A DNA stretch of 64,000 nt from Argonema antarcticum A004/B2. Lineage in GTDB: Bacteria; Cyanobacteriota; Cyanobacteriia; Cyanobacteriales; Aerosakkonemataceae. This document shows, one piece after another, positions 1 to 9,531 of this stretch; position 1 is the first letter of the stretch; each line of letters begins with the position of its first letter. A program made the translations under genes and the position numbers. A model generated the notes under the pieces. That model was not told the DNA's origin. It saw only the letters and a list, made by a program, of their open reading frames with translations, and did not search any database. The stretch is from the NCBI RefSeq assembly GCF_023333585.1, contig NZ_JAIQZN010000016.1, forward strand, positions 36,753 to 100,752. The letters are read 5' to 3'.

Positions 1-63
1 ATTATTAAGAATAACTCCTTCTATATCATTGATTTTAATTCCTAATGCTTGCTCGTTAGTCAT
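1..63 (-). CDS. 5' end of a fourth gene of the signalling operon (partial)
   Basis: An ATG at 63 (reverse strand) opens a frame that stays open for 21 codons to the window edge, beginning M-T-N-E-Q-A-L-G-I-K-I. It overlaps the stop of the preceding hybrid kinase gene by four bases (ATGA), the same arrangement seen between the two upstream genes, so it is probably the next cistron of the operon. Too little is visible to name it. A further signalling protein would fit the context, but that is only inference. Confidence 0.55.
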   Translation of the reverse strand, partial: MTNEQALGIKINDIEGVILNN

Positions 64-2942
64 TTTTTTGCCTGTTGAATTAAATCTATGACCTTATCAA
101 AACGAAATTCATCAGCCCACTCTTTCAAGGTTTTGGCGAGAGGGGAACCGTTCGCTGGAATATGCTCGATCATCTCGAAAATTAGGCTATCGCTGCATTG
201 GGCAGCCGCCTGATATAGCTGGGTTACCCACTCGGCGGACATTTCGCACAAGTATTCATCAAGGGGTCGATCTGAGCCGTGGCAGAGATCTGGTGAACCT
301 AGATCTCGCGTCTCTTCTTGCTTGGATTTAACTTCCAAGCTGTTCACCACTGGCTCGTCATAAATGTATAGCACCCCTAAATAGCGAGCCATTTTTTCTA
401 AGATTAGCTCGATTGAGAACGGCTTGCTCACAAAATCGTCGCAGCCAGCCGACAAAATAGCGATTCGGTCTTCCTCAAAGGCACTGGCAGTCAGGGCGAC
501 GATCGCAGTTGCCCCACCCAGAGGATGCGCTTTGATGCGTTTGGTAGCCTCGTACCCATCCATCACCGGCATCTGTATATCCATCAAAATTAGGTGTGGT
601 TTCCAACTTTCCCACAGGGCAACTGCTTCCATACCGTTAGCGGCAGCACGCACCTCAAAGCCTACATTTGTAAGCAATTTAACCAGCAGGAGGCGGCTGA
701 CTTTCACATCTTCAACCACAAGGATACGATAAGAAAGTTGGTTAGGCGCTAGCCCAATTACCTTGCGGGTTTCCTGAGAAGTCGGAACATCCTGCCTTTC
801 AACTACACAAACGGGGATATCAAATTTAAAACTTGTTCCTATCCCCAGGGTACTGCTGACGGCGATCTCTCCTCCCATCAGTTGCACAAATTGTCGGCTA
901 ATAGGTAAACCCAATCCGGTTCCTTGCTCAGATTTTCGACCTGTTTCCGTTTGTCCAAAAGGTGCAAATAGGAGATTTATTTCTTCACTGGCAATGCCAG
1001 GGCCAGTGTCTTCAACTTCAAACTGGATTTTCAGTTGTTGTGGCACAGGCATTCCGACTGTGTCAGTTGTCCGTTGTTTAGATCTGCTAACCGCTGACAC
1101 GCAAAGCGTGACACTACCTCTTTCCGTGAATTTGATTGCATTTCCAAGCAGATTTATCAAGACTTGACGCAACTTGTTATCGTCTGTTTTCACGTATTGA
1201 GGAAGGTCTGGAAATAAATTGAAGATTAGCTCTAAGCCCTTAGATTTAGCTTTGAGTTGGAACATCTCTTTGAGAGTGCCAAGCAAGTAGTATAGGTCGA
1301 AGCTATTTTCATTCAGCGTTAACCTGCCAGCTTCAATTTTCGACATTTCCAAAATGTCATTGATCAATGTCAGCAAATGCTCGCCACTGCGACTGATAAT
1401 TCCCAAATGTTGCTTCTGCTCAGCCGATAAGGATGAATCGCGGTTCATCACTTGGGTAAAGCCCAGAATCGCGTTGAGAGGTGTACGAAGTTCGTGGCTC
1501 ATCTTGGAGAGGAATTGGCTTTTGGCGCGGTTCGCTGCATCTGCGGCATATACAGATTCTTGGAGCTTCTCTTCTGCTTTTTTGCGCTCCAATTCGGCTC
1601 CGGCTCTGGCCGCGAAAATTTCCAAAATTAACTCTATTCTCTGGTCATTTCCCATCGGCTTCACATCCATCACTACCAAATGACCTAAGACATTGCCATT
1701 GGAGTTAATCAGCGGCATTCCTGCATAGCTTTGTATGCCTAAATCAATGAGAAATTTATTGTCAGGAAAATGTTCCGTCAGGCTATTAGGGTAGTAGCAC
1801 AATTTGGCATTGAAAATAGTTTCACCGCAGGGAGTGCCAGCTATTTCAAATTCGATGTTTTCATTGAAATCAGTGCCATTCCAAAACGCCAGAGTGCGAA
1901 CTTTGGTTTTTTCCCAATTTGCCAACTCCGTCACCAAGGCGTAACTGACTTGCAGTATTTCAGCTAGATATCGGACACACGAGTGCATGAAGATACCGCC
2001 AGTTTTTGAGGCTGTACCCTCTACTATTAATCGCAGCGCTTCTTCCCGTCGCTTGCGATCGGTGATATCTCGCGCTACTAAGATTACCGAATCTGGAGAA
2101 AGAGGTGAAATGTTTGCAGACAGCCAAACTTCTCGCGTCTTAATTGTGAGACTGTATTCAATACTGACTGTCTGCTGATTTAAGAGAGCTTGTTGAATGG
2201 AGCTAAGAATAAGGTCAGCTTGCTCTTTTGGTATAACATCGTGCAGCGTTTTGCCAATCATATCAGCAGCCTGTTTGTACAAATTCGTTGTATATGTGGG
2301 GGCGATTTTGAGACAGCGCCCTTGAACATCTCTCACAATCACAACATCAGTCATCGCCGCGAATATGGCACGCAGTTCCATCTCAGATTCTTGGAGTGCT
2401 GACTCTACTTGTTGGCGTTCGCGAATCTCTTGTTGCAGTTGCAGATTTTTTTTCTCTAATTCCTGCGTGCGAATTTTTACTAATTCCTCTAATTTCTGAT
2501 TGTAATCCTCCAATTTAACATTTTGTTCGACTAATTGTTTTTCCTGAGAGTATGTGCGTACTGCTTCTTTAATCGTCAATTTTAGGTCTTCAGACTGCCA
2601 CGGCTTGGCAATATAACGATATAAATTTGCGGAGTTTATAGCATTCGCTACAGCTTCAATATCTGCTTGTCCAGTCAGCATTATTTTGATGGCTTTGGGT
2701 AAGATGGCATGAATACGCTTTAATAATTCATCGCCTTTGATATCGGGCATTATATAATCGGAGATTACGAGAGCAATTTCATACTCATTTTTTACCAACT
2801 CTGACAATAACTCCAAAGCATCTTCACCACCTTCAGCAGTTTCTATAAGATATTCATCCCCAATTGCCCTTTTTAGTTCGATTTTCAGGCTATCCAGGAT
2901 TGTATATTCGTCATCGACACAAATAATGACTGGTTTATTCAT
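60..2942 (-). CDS. Hybrid sensor histidine kinase with N- and C-terminal receiver domains
   Basis: A 960-residue cytosolic two-component protein. Domains in order: receiver (about 5-128, acceptor Asp62 in ISDYIMPD, conserved Lys in the IAKPW segment), coiled coil (about 128-185), PAS (about 190-295), GAF (about 300-460), HisKA with H-box SHELRTPLNAILGF (near 483), HATPase_c with NLLGNAIKFT, DTGPGI and GTGLGL boxes (about 590-710), a second receiver (about 745-865, LILMDIQMPVMDG) and a helical tail common in cyanobacterial hybrid kinases. No membrane segment is seen, so the signal is probably internal, sensed by PAS/GAF or passed through the first receiver. Its ATG overlaps the stop of the upstream receiver gene (ATGA), so translation is coupled. 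The HstK-like kinase of the same operon is the likely upstream partner. Ligand and output are unknown. Confidence 0.95.
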   Translation of the reverse strand: MNKPVIICVDDEYTILDSLKIELKRAIGDEYLIETAEGGEDALELLSELVKNEYEIALVISDYIMPDIKGDELLKRIHAILPKAIKIMLTGQADIEAVANAINSANLYRYIAKPWQSEDLKLTIKEAVRTYSQEKQLVEQNVKLEDYNQKLEELVKIRTQELEKKNLQLQQEIRERQQVESALQESEMELRAIFAAMTDVVIVRDVQGRCLKIAPTYTTNLYKQAADMIGKTLHDVIPKEQADLILSSIQQALLNQQTVSIEYSLTIKTREVWLSANISPLSPDSVILVARDITDRKRREEALRLIVEGTASKTGGIFMHSCVRYLAEILQVSYALVTELANWEKTKVRTLAFWNGTDFNENIEFEIAGTPCGETIFNAKLCYYPNSLTEHFPDNKFLIDLGIQSYAGMPLINSNGNVLGHLVVMDVKPMGNDQRIELILEIFAARAGAELERKKAEEKLQESVYAADAANRAKSQFLSKMSHELRTPLNAILGFTQVMNRDSSLSAEQKQHLGIISRSGEHLLTLINDILEMSKIEAGRLTLNENSFDLYYLLGTLKEMFQLKAKSKGLELIFNLFPDLPQYVKTDDNKLRQVLINLLGNAIKFTERGSVTLCVSAVSRSKQRTTDTVGMPVPQQLKIQFEVEDTGPGIASEEINLLFAPFGQTETGRKSEQGTGLGLPISRQFVQLMGGEIAVSSTLGIGTSFKFDIPVCVVERQDVPTSQETRKVIGLAPNQLSYRILVVEDVKVSRLLLVKLLTNVGFEVRAAANGMEAVALWESWKPHLILMDIQMPVMDGYEATKRIKAHPLGGATAIVALTASAFEEDRIAILSAGCDDFVSKPFSIELILEKMARYLGVLYIYDEPVVNSLEVKSKQEETRDLGSPDLCHGSDRPLDEYLCEMSAEWVTQLYQAAAQCSDSLIFEMIEHIPANGSPLAKTLKEWADEFRFDKVIDLIQQAKK

Positions 2943-3334
2943 ACTTTTGACAAGCCATCCTTTATAGTTTCAATTAATTCTTTTTTACTCCAGGGTTTTG
3001 GCAAGTAAGAATGCAGGTTAGCTAGAAGGTTGGCACGTTCGACCGCTGCTCCATCGGCTTGTCCTGTTAACATGATTTTAATAATGTTGGGATATTTTGC
3101 ATGGACGCGAATGAGAAATTCATCTCCCTTGATTCCCGGCATTAGCCAATCAGAGACGATCGCCACAATATCAGTTCCTTCTTCTTTCAGTTCCTCAATA
3201 ATTTCCAAGGCTTCATCAGCACTCTCAGCAATTTCATATAGGTAGGCATCCTTAAACTCGTTTCTGAGTTCGATCTTTAAACTATTCAAAACTACGTTCT
3301 CATCATCTACGCATAAAATTACTGGTTTAGACAT
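2939..3334 (-). CDS. Stand-alone response regulator receiver protein
   Basis: A 131-residue single-domain receiver (CheY-like). The acidic pocket is visible (CVDDE near residue 9-12), the acceptor Asp lies in VSDWLMPGIKGDE, and the conserved Lys is in the YLPKPWS segment. There is no output domain, so it should act as a phosphate shuttle or by protein contact. It resembles the N-terminal receiver of the next gene, suggesting descent by duplication. It sits 18 bases after the large kinase gene and overlaps the next gene by four bases, so it is a middle cistron and most simply relays between the two kinases. Confidence 0.93.
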   Translation of the reverse strand: MSKPVILCVDDENVVLNSLKIELRNEFKDAYLYEIAESADEALEIIEELKEEGTDIVAIVSDWLMPGIKGDEFLIRVHAKYPNIIKIMLTGQADGAAVERANLLANLHSYLPKPWSKKELIETIKDGLSKV

Positions 3335-3352
3335 AGGGTAGTTACTCCTCGT

Positions 3353-6300
3353 TCACTTAATTGGTAGGGACACCGTAAAAGTAGTTTGACCTGGCATTGA
3401 CTCCACCGAAATGTTACCCTCGTGTTTGTCAATTATCTTCTTGACAATATTCAATCCCAAACCGCTACCTTCTCCTGGAGGTTTTGTGGTGAAAAATGGA
3501 TCGAAGATGCGCGACATAATTTTTGGATCTATTCCCGTGCCGCTATCGGTGATGCCGATCAGTAAGTTGGTATCTTGCTGCCTTGCATCAATGGTTAAGC
3601 TTCCCTTGTTACTCATCGCTTGTAAAGCATTATGGATTAGATTTGTCCAAACTTGATTAAGTTCGTCGGGATAGCACAGAATTGATGGCAAGGCCCGATC
3701 GTAGTTTCTGATCGTCTCTACACCATGTTTGAGTTGACTTTCATAAATGGTTAAGACAGTTTCAATTCCTTCTATTATATTTGCCTTTAGCTTATCTCCA
3801 GAATTGTCATAACGAGCATAGCTTTTCAGGGCAAAGACTATTTTGGCGGCACGGTTTGTGGCAGTCGTGATGATTTGCGTGCTTTTTTGGAGGCTAGCAA
3901 GTTGGTAGAGGTTGTTTAAAATATCTTCGCTTTTTGGATCTTTTAACAATGGCAAAAATGGTTCGATATTTTCATAAATGCCGAGGTCTACTAGGGTATC
4001 GGCAATCGTGTCAGCATTGGTAATTTCGCGATCGGAAAGTTGACTAACTAAAGCGCGTTTAAAAGCTCGTTTTTCTTTACTAGAAAATGTAGTTACTTGT
4101 CGAGTTGAATTTTGCAGCAAGGCAAAGAAGTCTTGCTGACGTTGTGGAGAAAGTTGTTGAAAAAATGCCGGTAATTTTTCTAGGTATAAAGTCATGAACT
4201 CGGCAATATTCTCAACGGATGAGCGAATTGCCCCCAAGGGAGTATTGATTTCGTGGGCAACCCCAGCAACCAGTTGACCTAAAGCTGCCATTTTTTCGGA
4301 TTGGATTAGTTCTTCTTGGGTGGCTTGCAGGTGTTCCAGTGTTTGAGAGAGTTCTTGGGTGCGTTCTGCCACTTGGATTTCTAAGTTGCGATTGTATTCA
4401 GCTAATAACTTTTCGGCTTGTTTGCGTTCGGTGATGTCTTGAAAGGCGGCGAGTGCATAAGCCACATTACCTTCTGCATCATAAATAGGTGTTCCCCAAA
4501 CTTCTAGGGGGATAATCTTGTTTTCTTGGTGAATTTCCATGTCGTCTATTGTCGCACGTTCCCCTTTCAATGCCTGCATTATCACAGTGCGTTCATAGGG
4601 AAAGAGTCGATCGCTTCCGGCGAGATAAGCTTGATAAACTTTTGTTAATTCATCGTCAGTGGCATGAGGTACTACTCCTTTGCCCAGCATCTGCTGTGCA
4701 GTTTGATTGACATAGCAGGGTTTACCTGCTGCATCTGCTACAAATATGCCCACCGGCATAGCTTCTAGGTATTGATTCAGCCGACTCTTGCTTTCGCGGA
4801 CTTCTGCGTAGAGTTTGGCATTGGCGATCGCGATCGCTGCTTGCCCAGATAAAAGTTGCAGAACTTCCAATCTGTCAGGGGTAAAAGCTCCTGCAATCAA
4901 ATTATTTTCTAGATAAACAATGCCGCTGAGTTGACCCTGATTCATCAGAGTAGCACACAAAATAGATTTAGTCTGATGTTTTTTGATGTAAGAGTCATTG
5001 GTAAAATTTCCCTCACTCATGGCATTATTCAAAACCACAGCTTCATTAGTGCGGACAACGTAGTTTATTATAGATACGGGTAGGGAATTATCAATAGGAA
5101 TTGACTGCAAGACGATGATATCGGAATCTACTGCCCCCGATGCTTGAATCAGCAGTTGCTCTCCTTCTTCTGCCTGGGAATGTAAAATTAGGTAGCCAAC
5201 TTGCGCCCCGGCATTTTCGATGAGAATTTTCATCAATTTTGCGAGTAACTTATCCAGCACCATTTCGCCGGAAATCGCTTGCGATGCTTTCATAACTGTG
5301 GCTAAATCCAAAACTGACGCTGACTGAATGCCAGTAGAGATACTGCTAGTTATCGTGCCACCGTCTGAAATCCTCTTGGCTGCTCCGATGCGTCTGAGTA
5401 ACTGCGGATAATTTGACTCTAAATGCTTGACTTTTGCCGTTGCTCCCCAGCGAGAATAGCAGTAGTAGGCATCAGTCATATAAACTTGGGCAATTTTATC
5501 TTTGCCCCATGAAAGGTAGAATTTCGCAGCTAGTTCGTTGGCAAGGGCTTCTTCGTTGATATACTCATTTTGTTTGGCTTCAGCAATCGCGCGATCGTAC
5601 ATCTCTAGGGCTTCTACATATTGACCGAGTACCCGATGTCGTTCGGCTTCCACTAGATAAAATTTCTGTAAGTGATTCATGGGAGCATAATGCGCCCATT
5701 TCTGCATCTTTTCCTGGTTAGCTATTACCTGTTCTATCAGGGCTTGTTGTTCGGATTTTTCGGCGCTAGCATACAAGCCCAGCCTTGCTAAAGAATCATA
5801 GAAATGGAAGACAGGAACAGCTAGCATTCCAACCACGCCGTCTAAATATTCCGCTGCTTTGGTGGCATTTTCAACCGCTTGAAAATAGTCGTAAAACAAA
5901 TAACTTAAAATTAGTTTATTTAAATATAAATAATTCAGTGATAACCGGTCATTTGCAGCTAAAAACTCTGGCAATAATTGTTCTTCGTTGTAAACTTCGC
6001 CAATTAATACACTAGGACTTTTAGTCTCGTAGTTCAAATTTAAAACTGATTGATGAAAAACATCCATCTTTTGTCTAATTTGACCTATATCGCGACTGTA
6101 TTTAGCCGTATCCTTAACAAGTTCATTTAAATCTTTACCGATAAAATATGAATTTTGAAAATTCACAATTGCACAATAACCAGCCCATTCAAACTCTCCC
6201 GTTTCTAGTCCAACTTGATAACCTAATTCTAAATAAATTAATGTTGAAGCGACCGATTCTTTCCAATGATATATATGTCCTGCAACCGCTTCAAATGTCA

Positions 6301-9300
6301 TGGCTTTAAGTGAATTATCGTTGAAAATAGACAATACATTTAAAGCTAACTTGCCAAATTGATAACCAGATTTAATGTCGAATACTACGCCACACAAAAT
6401 TGCTCCGTAAGTAGCATAAGCATAGCTAGACCAAGGGGCATTTCCATATTTAATAGATAGATTAACTTCTTCGCACACAATCAACGTAAACATGGGAGGA
6501 GCTACCATATAGGCAGCAGGAACTATCCTCGCTAGGATACGCATAGCTGCTAACTTGTCTGGATCGGTCATTTTTGGCAGGTGAATTAATCGATCGATCT
6601 GCCTCCCGTTCAAATTTGAAATTGTTTGTTCCAGTTTTCGCTGAATATCGGACAAGCTAGGTTGTTCGGTCAAATTTATACCCAATAATTTCAGAACTTG
6701 TAGCCCAATTTTGAGTACTTCGAGCAATCTAGCTTTTACTTGATAAGCTTGAATTTTAACTTCATACACTTTCACGCGATCGAGCAAAGTTTTGGCTTGT
6801 TGCAGCACTACTTCTACCAGTGTCTCCATCTGCTCAAAGTCGCCCGATAAATATGCCGCCTCCGCTGCTAATTCATAAAGTGCCAGGGTCATGTTATACT
6901 GTGTTTGCCAGCTATCTTCTGCTAAAAGTTCGCGCCCCAAATTAAAATACCTGCTTGCCGCCCCATAAGCTGTCGCTGCTTTGGCTTTTTTACCTGCGAT
7001 CGCATTCAGTCTGGCAATTTCATCTTTTTCCGCTCGACTGATATGCATAGACGTTAAATTCAACGTTTCTACAACACCAAGATTGAGATGATCGACGATC
7101 GCAAATATGTTCTCTGATAACGCCTCTGGCGTGGTATTCCGCAACAGCAAGCGACCTATTTGCAAATGAACCGCTTTTTTCTGCTTTTTATCGATCAAAG
7201 CATAAGCCGCTTGTTGGACGCGATCGTGCAAGAATTTGTAATTTTGAATTAGCAATCGATCGTCTAATTCTGATGTCGGCAAAATGAACCCAGACTTAAC
7301 TGCCGTAACTAGGTCTGAAAAAATTTCTGAGGGTGATTTTTCACAGATAATCGAAAGGGTGTTTAAGTCAAAAAATGCCCCCACACAAGCCGCCAAGCGT
7401 AGCACCTCCTGCGTTGATTCTGGCAGTTTCTGCAACTTACCTATAATCAACTCTACCACATTGTCTGTGATGCCCTTCGCCTCAATTTCTGCAATATCCC
7501 ATTGCCAAACATGATGCTCACAATCAAATGCCAGCAGGTTTTCTGCGTACAAAGTTTTCAGAAATTCATTTACAAAGAACGGATTGCCAAGAGTTTTCCG
7601 CACTACCAATTCTGCCAAGGGTTTTACTGAGTTAGGATCGCTGTGTAATGTGTCGGCAATCAAGTGGCTAATATGCTCTACATCTAAAGGATTCAAGGTG
7701 ATAAAATTGACATTTTTTCCTTTATTTTGTAACTCATCAAGCATGAGGAGTAACGGATGGGAAGCGTTGACTTCGTTATCGCGATACGCCCCTATAAAAA
7801 ATAAGTATTTCGTATTTGCATCTGTCATCATTAGCTCAATTAACTTCAGAGATGCTCCGTCTGCCCACTGGAGATCGTCCAGAAAAATAACCAATGGATG
7901 AGCTTTGGAGCCAAATGCCCGGATGAAGTTTTGGAAAACAAGATTAAAGCGATTTTGCGATTCTTGCGGCCTTAATTCTGGTACGTCTGGCTGCTTGCCC
8001 ACAATCAATTCCACTTCGGGAATAACATCTATAATTACCCTACCTTGCTGGCCGAAAGCAGCTAGGAGTTTGTCTCGCCATTGGTTTACCTGTGCTTCGC
8101 TTTCAGTTAAGAGTTGCTTCACCAATCCCTCCAAGGCGACTACCACAGCAGAATAAGGAATATTGCGTTGAAATTGATCGAATTTACCTGAAATGAAATA
8201 GCCGCGCTTTTCTGTAATCGGTTTGTAAATTTCAGCTACCAGGGATGATTTACCGATACCGGAATAACCGGCTATCAGCATCATTTCGATTTTGGATTTT
8301 GGATTTTGTATTTTGTATTTGGCAATTTCTACAACTGGTTTGTCCTGGGGAGACGCTACGCGATCGAAAGCTGCGAGAAGATCTTTAACTTCGGCTTCAC
8401 GTCCGTAAAGTTTTTGAGGAATAAGAAACTTGTCGGAAATATCTTGTGTACCCAGCGTCAAATCTGATATATTTCCATGACGCTGTAATTGAGTCAAACA
8501 TTTTTCCAAATCGGCTTTAATTCCCCAGGCACTTTGGTATCGTTCTTCAGCCGTTTTCGCCATCATTTTCATCACAATATCTGACAGTGCTTTGGGAATA
8601 TCGGGATTTAATTGATGGGGGCAAATTGGCTGTTTAGCAATATGACAATGCACCAATTCGAGGGGGTCGATGGTAGCAAAAGGCAATTGTCCGGTCAGCA
8701 GTTCGTAGAACGTGACGCCAAGGGAGTAAAAATCCGTGCGGTAATCTAGGAAGCGGTTCATTCTCCCTGTCTGTTCGGGAGATATATATGCTAAAGTACC
8801 TTCTAAAATATTGGGATTTTTGAGGGTAGGATTTTCGCGGGTTAAGACGGTGGAAATGCCAAAGTCGATAATTTTGAGTTGCCCTGTTTCTGGGTGAAAA
8901 ACTATATTGGAGGGATTAATATCTTTGTGGATTATATTGGCAGTGTGAATATGGCCTAAACTATCAGCAATAGCAATAGAGATCGCTAAAAATTCAGCTA
9001 GGTTAAATTTCCGGCTATCCATCAATATCTTTAAGGATTCGCCGCCAAAATCTTCAAAAATAATGACGAGAGTATTCTGATAATTTTGTAAACCATAAGC
9101 TTTGATGGTGCCATCAATATTCAGGTTGCAGGCGATCTCATATTCTTGCTTATATCTGCGGATCTCCTCTGGTGTGGGATAGTCTTGTTTCAGCACTTTG
9201 AGGATAACAGGTTGGTTATCCTTCTGAAGGATGCCTCGATACACTTCAGAGTTAGGACTGTCATAGATTTTAGCTGTAACTGCAATGCCGGTCAGGTTGA

Positions 9301-9304
9301 GCAT
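3353..9304 (-). CDS. HstK-type trifunctional kinase: Ser/Thr kinase, AAA ATPase, GAF, PAS, histidine kinase
   Basis: A 1983-residue protein. Residues about 8-268 form a Hanks-type kinase (Lys36, catalytic HKDINPSN with Asp128, DFG Asp147, activation segment ending SPEQTGRMNR). Residues about 298-560 are an AAA/STAND-like ATPase (Walker A GYSGIGKS, 346-353; Walker B-like VIFLDDLQWAD), followed by a long helical, TPR-like region (about 700-1340), GAF (about 1380-1550), PAS (about 1570-1690), coiled coil, and a histidine kinase core with H-box GVAHEINTPLGAI, N-box NLIHNALQAM and GSGLGLNIV. This is the cyanobacterial HstK architecture. It is the first gene of the operon. Residues about 329-341, just before Walker A, come from an intergenic-type tandem repeat retained in frame. 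Substrate and signal cannot be read from the sequence. Confidence 0.95.
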   Translation of the reverse strand: MLNLTGIAVTAKIYDSPNSEVYRGILQKDNQPVILKVLKQDYPTPEEIRRYKQEYEIACNLNIDGTIKAYGLQNYQNTLVIIFEDFGGESLKILMDSRKFNLAEFLAISIAIADSLGHIHTANIIHKDINPSNIVFHPETGQLKIIDFGISTVLTRENPTLKNPNILEGTLAYISPEQTGRMNRFLDYRTDFYSLGVTFYELLTGQLPFATIDPLELVHCHIAKQPICPHQLNPDIPKALSDIVMKMMAKTAEERYQSAWGIKADLEKCLTQLQRHGNISDLTLGTQDISDKFLIPQKLYGREAEVKDLLAAFDRVASPQDKPVVEIAKYKIQNPKSKIEMMLIAGYSGIGKSSLVAEIYKPITEKRGYFISGKFDQFQRNIPYSAVVVALEGLVKQLLTESEAQVNQWRDKLLAAFGQQGRVIIDVIPEVELIVGKQPDVPELRPQESQNRFNLVFQNFIRAFGSKAHPLVIFLDDLQWADGASLKLIELMMTDANTKYLFFIGAYRDNEVNASHPLLLMLDELQNKGKNVNFITLNPLDVEHISHLIADTLHSDPNSVKPLAELVVRKTLGNPFFVNEFLKTLYAENLLAFDCEHHVWQWDIAEIEAKGITDNVVELIIGKLQKLPESTQEVLRLAACVGAFFDLNTLSIICEKSPSEIFSDLVTAVKSGFILPTSELDDRLLIQNYKFLHDRVQQAAYALIDKKQKKAVHLQIGRLLLRNTTPEALSENIFAIVDHLNLGVVETLNLTSMHISRAEKDEIARLNAIAGKKAKAATAYGAASRYFNLGRELLAEDSWQTQYNMTLALYELAAEAAYLSGDFEQMETLVEVVLQQAKTLLDRVKVYEVKIQAYQVKARLLEVLKIGLQVLKLLGINLTEQPSLSDIQRKLEQTISNLNGRQIDRLIHLPKMTDPDKLAAMRILARIVPAAYMVAPPMFTLIVCEEVNLSIKYGNAPWSSYAYATYGAILCGVVFDIKSGYQFGKLALNVLSIFNDNSLKAMTFEAVAGHIYHWKESVASTLIYLELGYQVGLETGEFEWAGYCAIVNFQNSYFIGKDLNELVKDTAKYSRDIGQIRQKMDVFHQSVLNLNYETKSPSVLIGEVYNEEQLLPEFLAANDRLSLNYLYLNKLILSYLFYDYFQAVENATKAAEYLDGVVGMLAVPVFHFYDSLARLGLYASAEKSEQQALIEQVIANQEKMQKWAHYAPMNHLQKFYLVEAERHRVLGQYVEALEMYDRAIAEAKQNEYINEEALANELAAKFYLSWGKDKIAQVYMTDAYYCYSRWGATAKVKHLESNYPQLLRRIGAAKRISDGGTITSSISTGIQSASVLDLATVMKASQAISGEMVLDKLLAKLMKILIENAGAQVGYLILHSQAEEGEQLLIQASGAVDSDIIVLQSIPIDNSLPVSIINYVVRTNEAVVLNNAMSEGNFTNDSYIKKHQTKSILCATLMNQGQLSGIVYLENNLIAGAFTPDRLEVLQLLSGQAAIAIANAKLYAEVRESKSRLNQYLEAMPVGIFVADAAGKPCYVNQTAQQMLGKGVVPHATDDELTKVYQAYLAGSDRLFPYERTVIMQALKGERATIDDMEIHQENKIIPLEVWGTPIYDAEGNVAYALAAFQDITERKQAEKLLAEYNRNLEIQVAERTQELSQTLEHLQATQEELIQSEKMAALGQLVAGVAHEINTPLGAIRSSVENIAEFMTLYLEKLPAFFQQLSPQRQQDFFALLQNSTRQVTTFSSKEKRAFKRALVSQLSDREITNADTIADTLVDLGIYENIEPFLPLLKDPKSEDILNNLYQLASLQKSTQIITTATNRAAKIVFALKSYARYDNSGDKLKANIIEGIETVLTIYESQLKHGVETIRNYDRALPSILCYPDELNQVWTNLIHNALQAMSNKGSLTIDARQQDTNLLIGITDSGTGIDPKIMSRIFDPFFTTKPPGEGSGLGLNIVKKIIDKHEGNISVESMPGQTTFTVSLPIK

Positions 9305-9306
9305 AG

Positions 9307-9456
9307 TATAGCTAGGGACTAGGGGCTAGGGGCTTTCTGGCTAGGGAAAGTTTTGAATTTTGAGTTAAAAGAGGGAAGAGGGAAGAGGGAAGAAGGGTCT
9401 AGAATCAGGGGTTTGGTGGAATTAAGAACGTCCTAACTGCCGAGAAGGTTGCTATA
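9307..9456. repeat. TATAGC...GCTATA miniature element, copy 1
   Basis: The 150-base stretch starts TATAGC and ends GCTATA. Inside are tandem CTAGGGG/ACTAGGG and GGGAAGA units and a right end TCCTAACTGCCGAGAAGGTT related to three other copies in the window (15937, 19649, 62464). It lies just upstream of the kinase start. A second hairpin (GTTGGGTTT...AAACCCAAC) follows at 9467-9494. Confidence 0.6.
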
Positions 9457-9531
9457 GTCTTAAATCGTTGGGTTTTGCGATAGCGAAACCCAACCTACAA
9501 ATTGAGCTACGATTGTTAGTTTTAAATCCGA

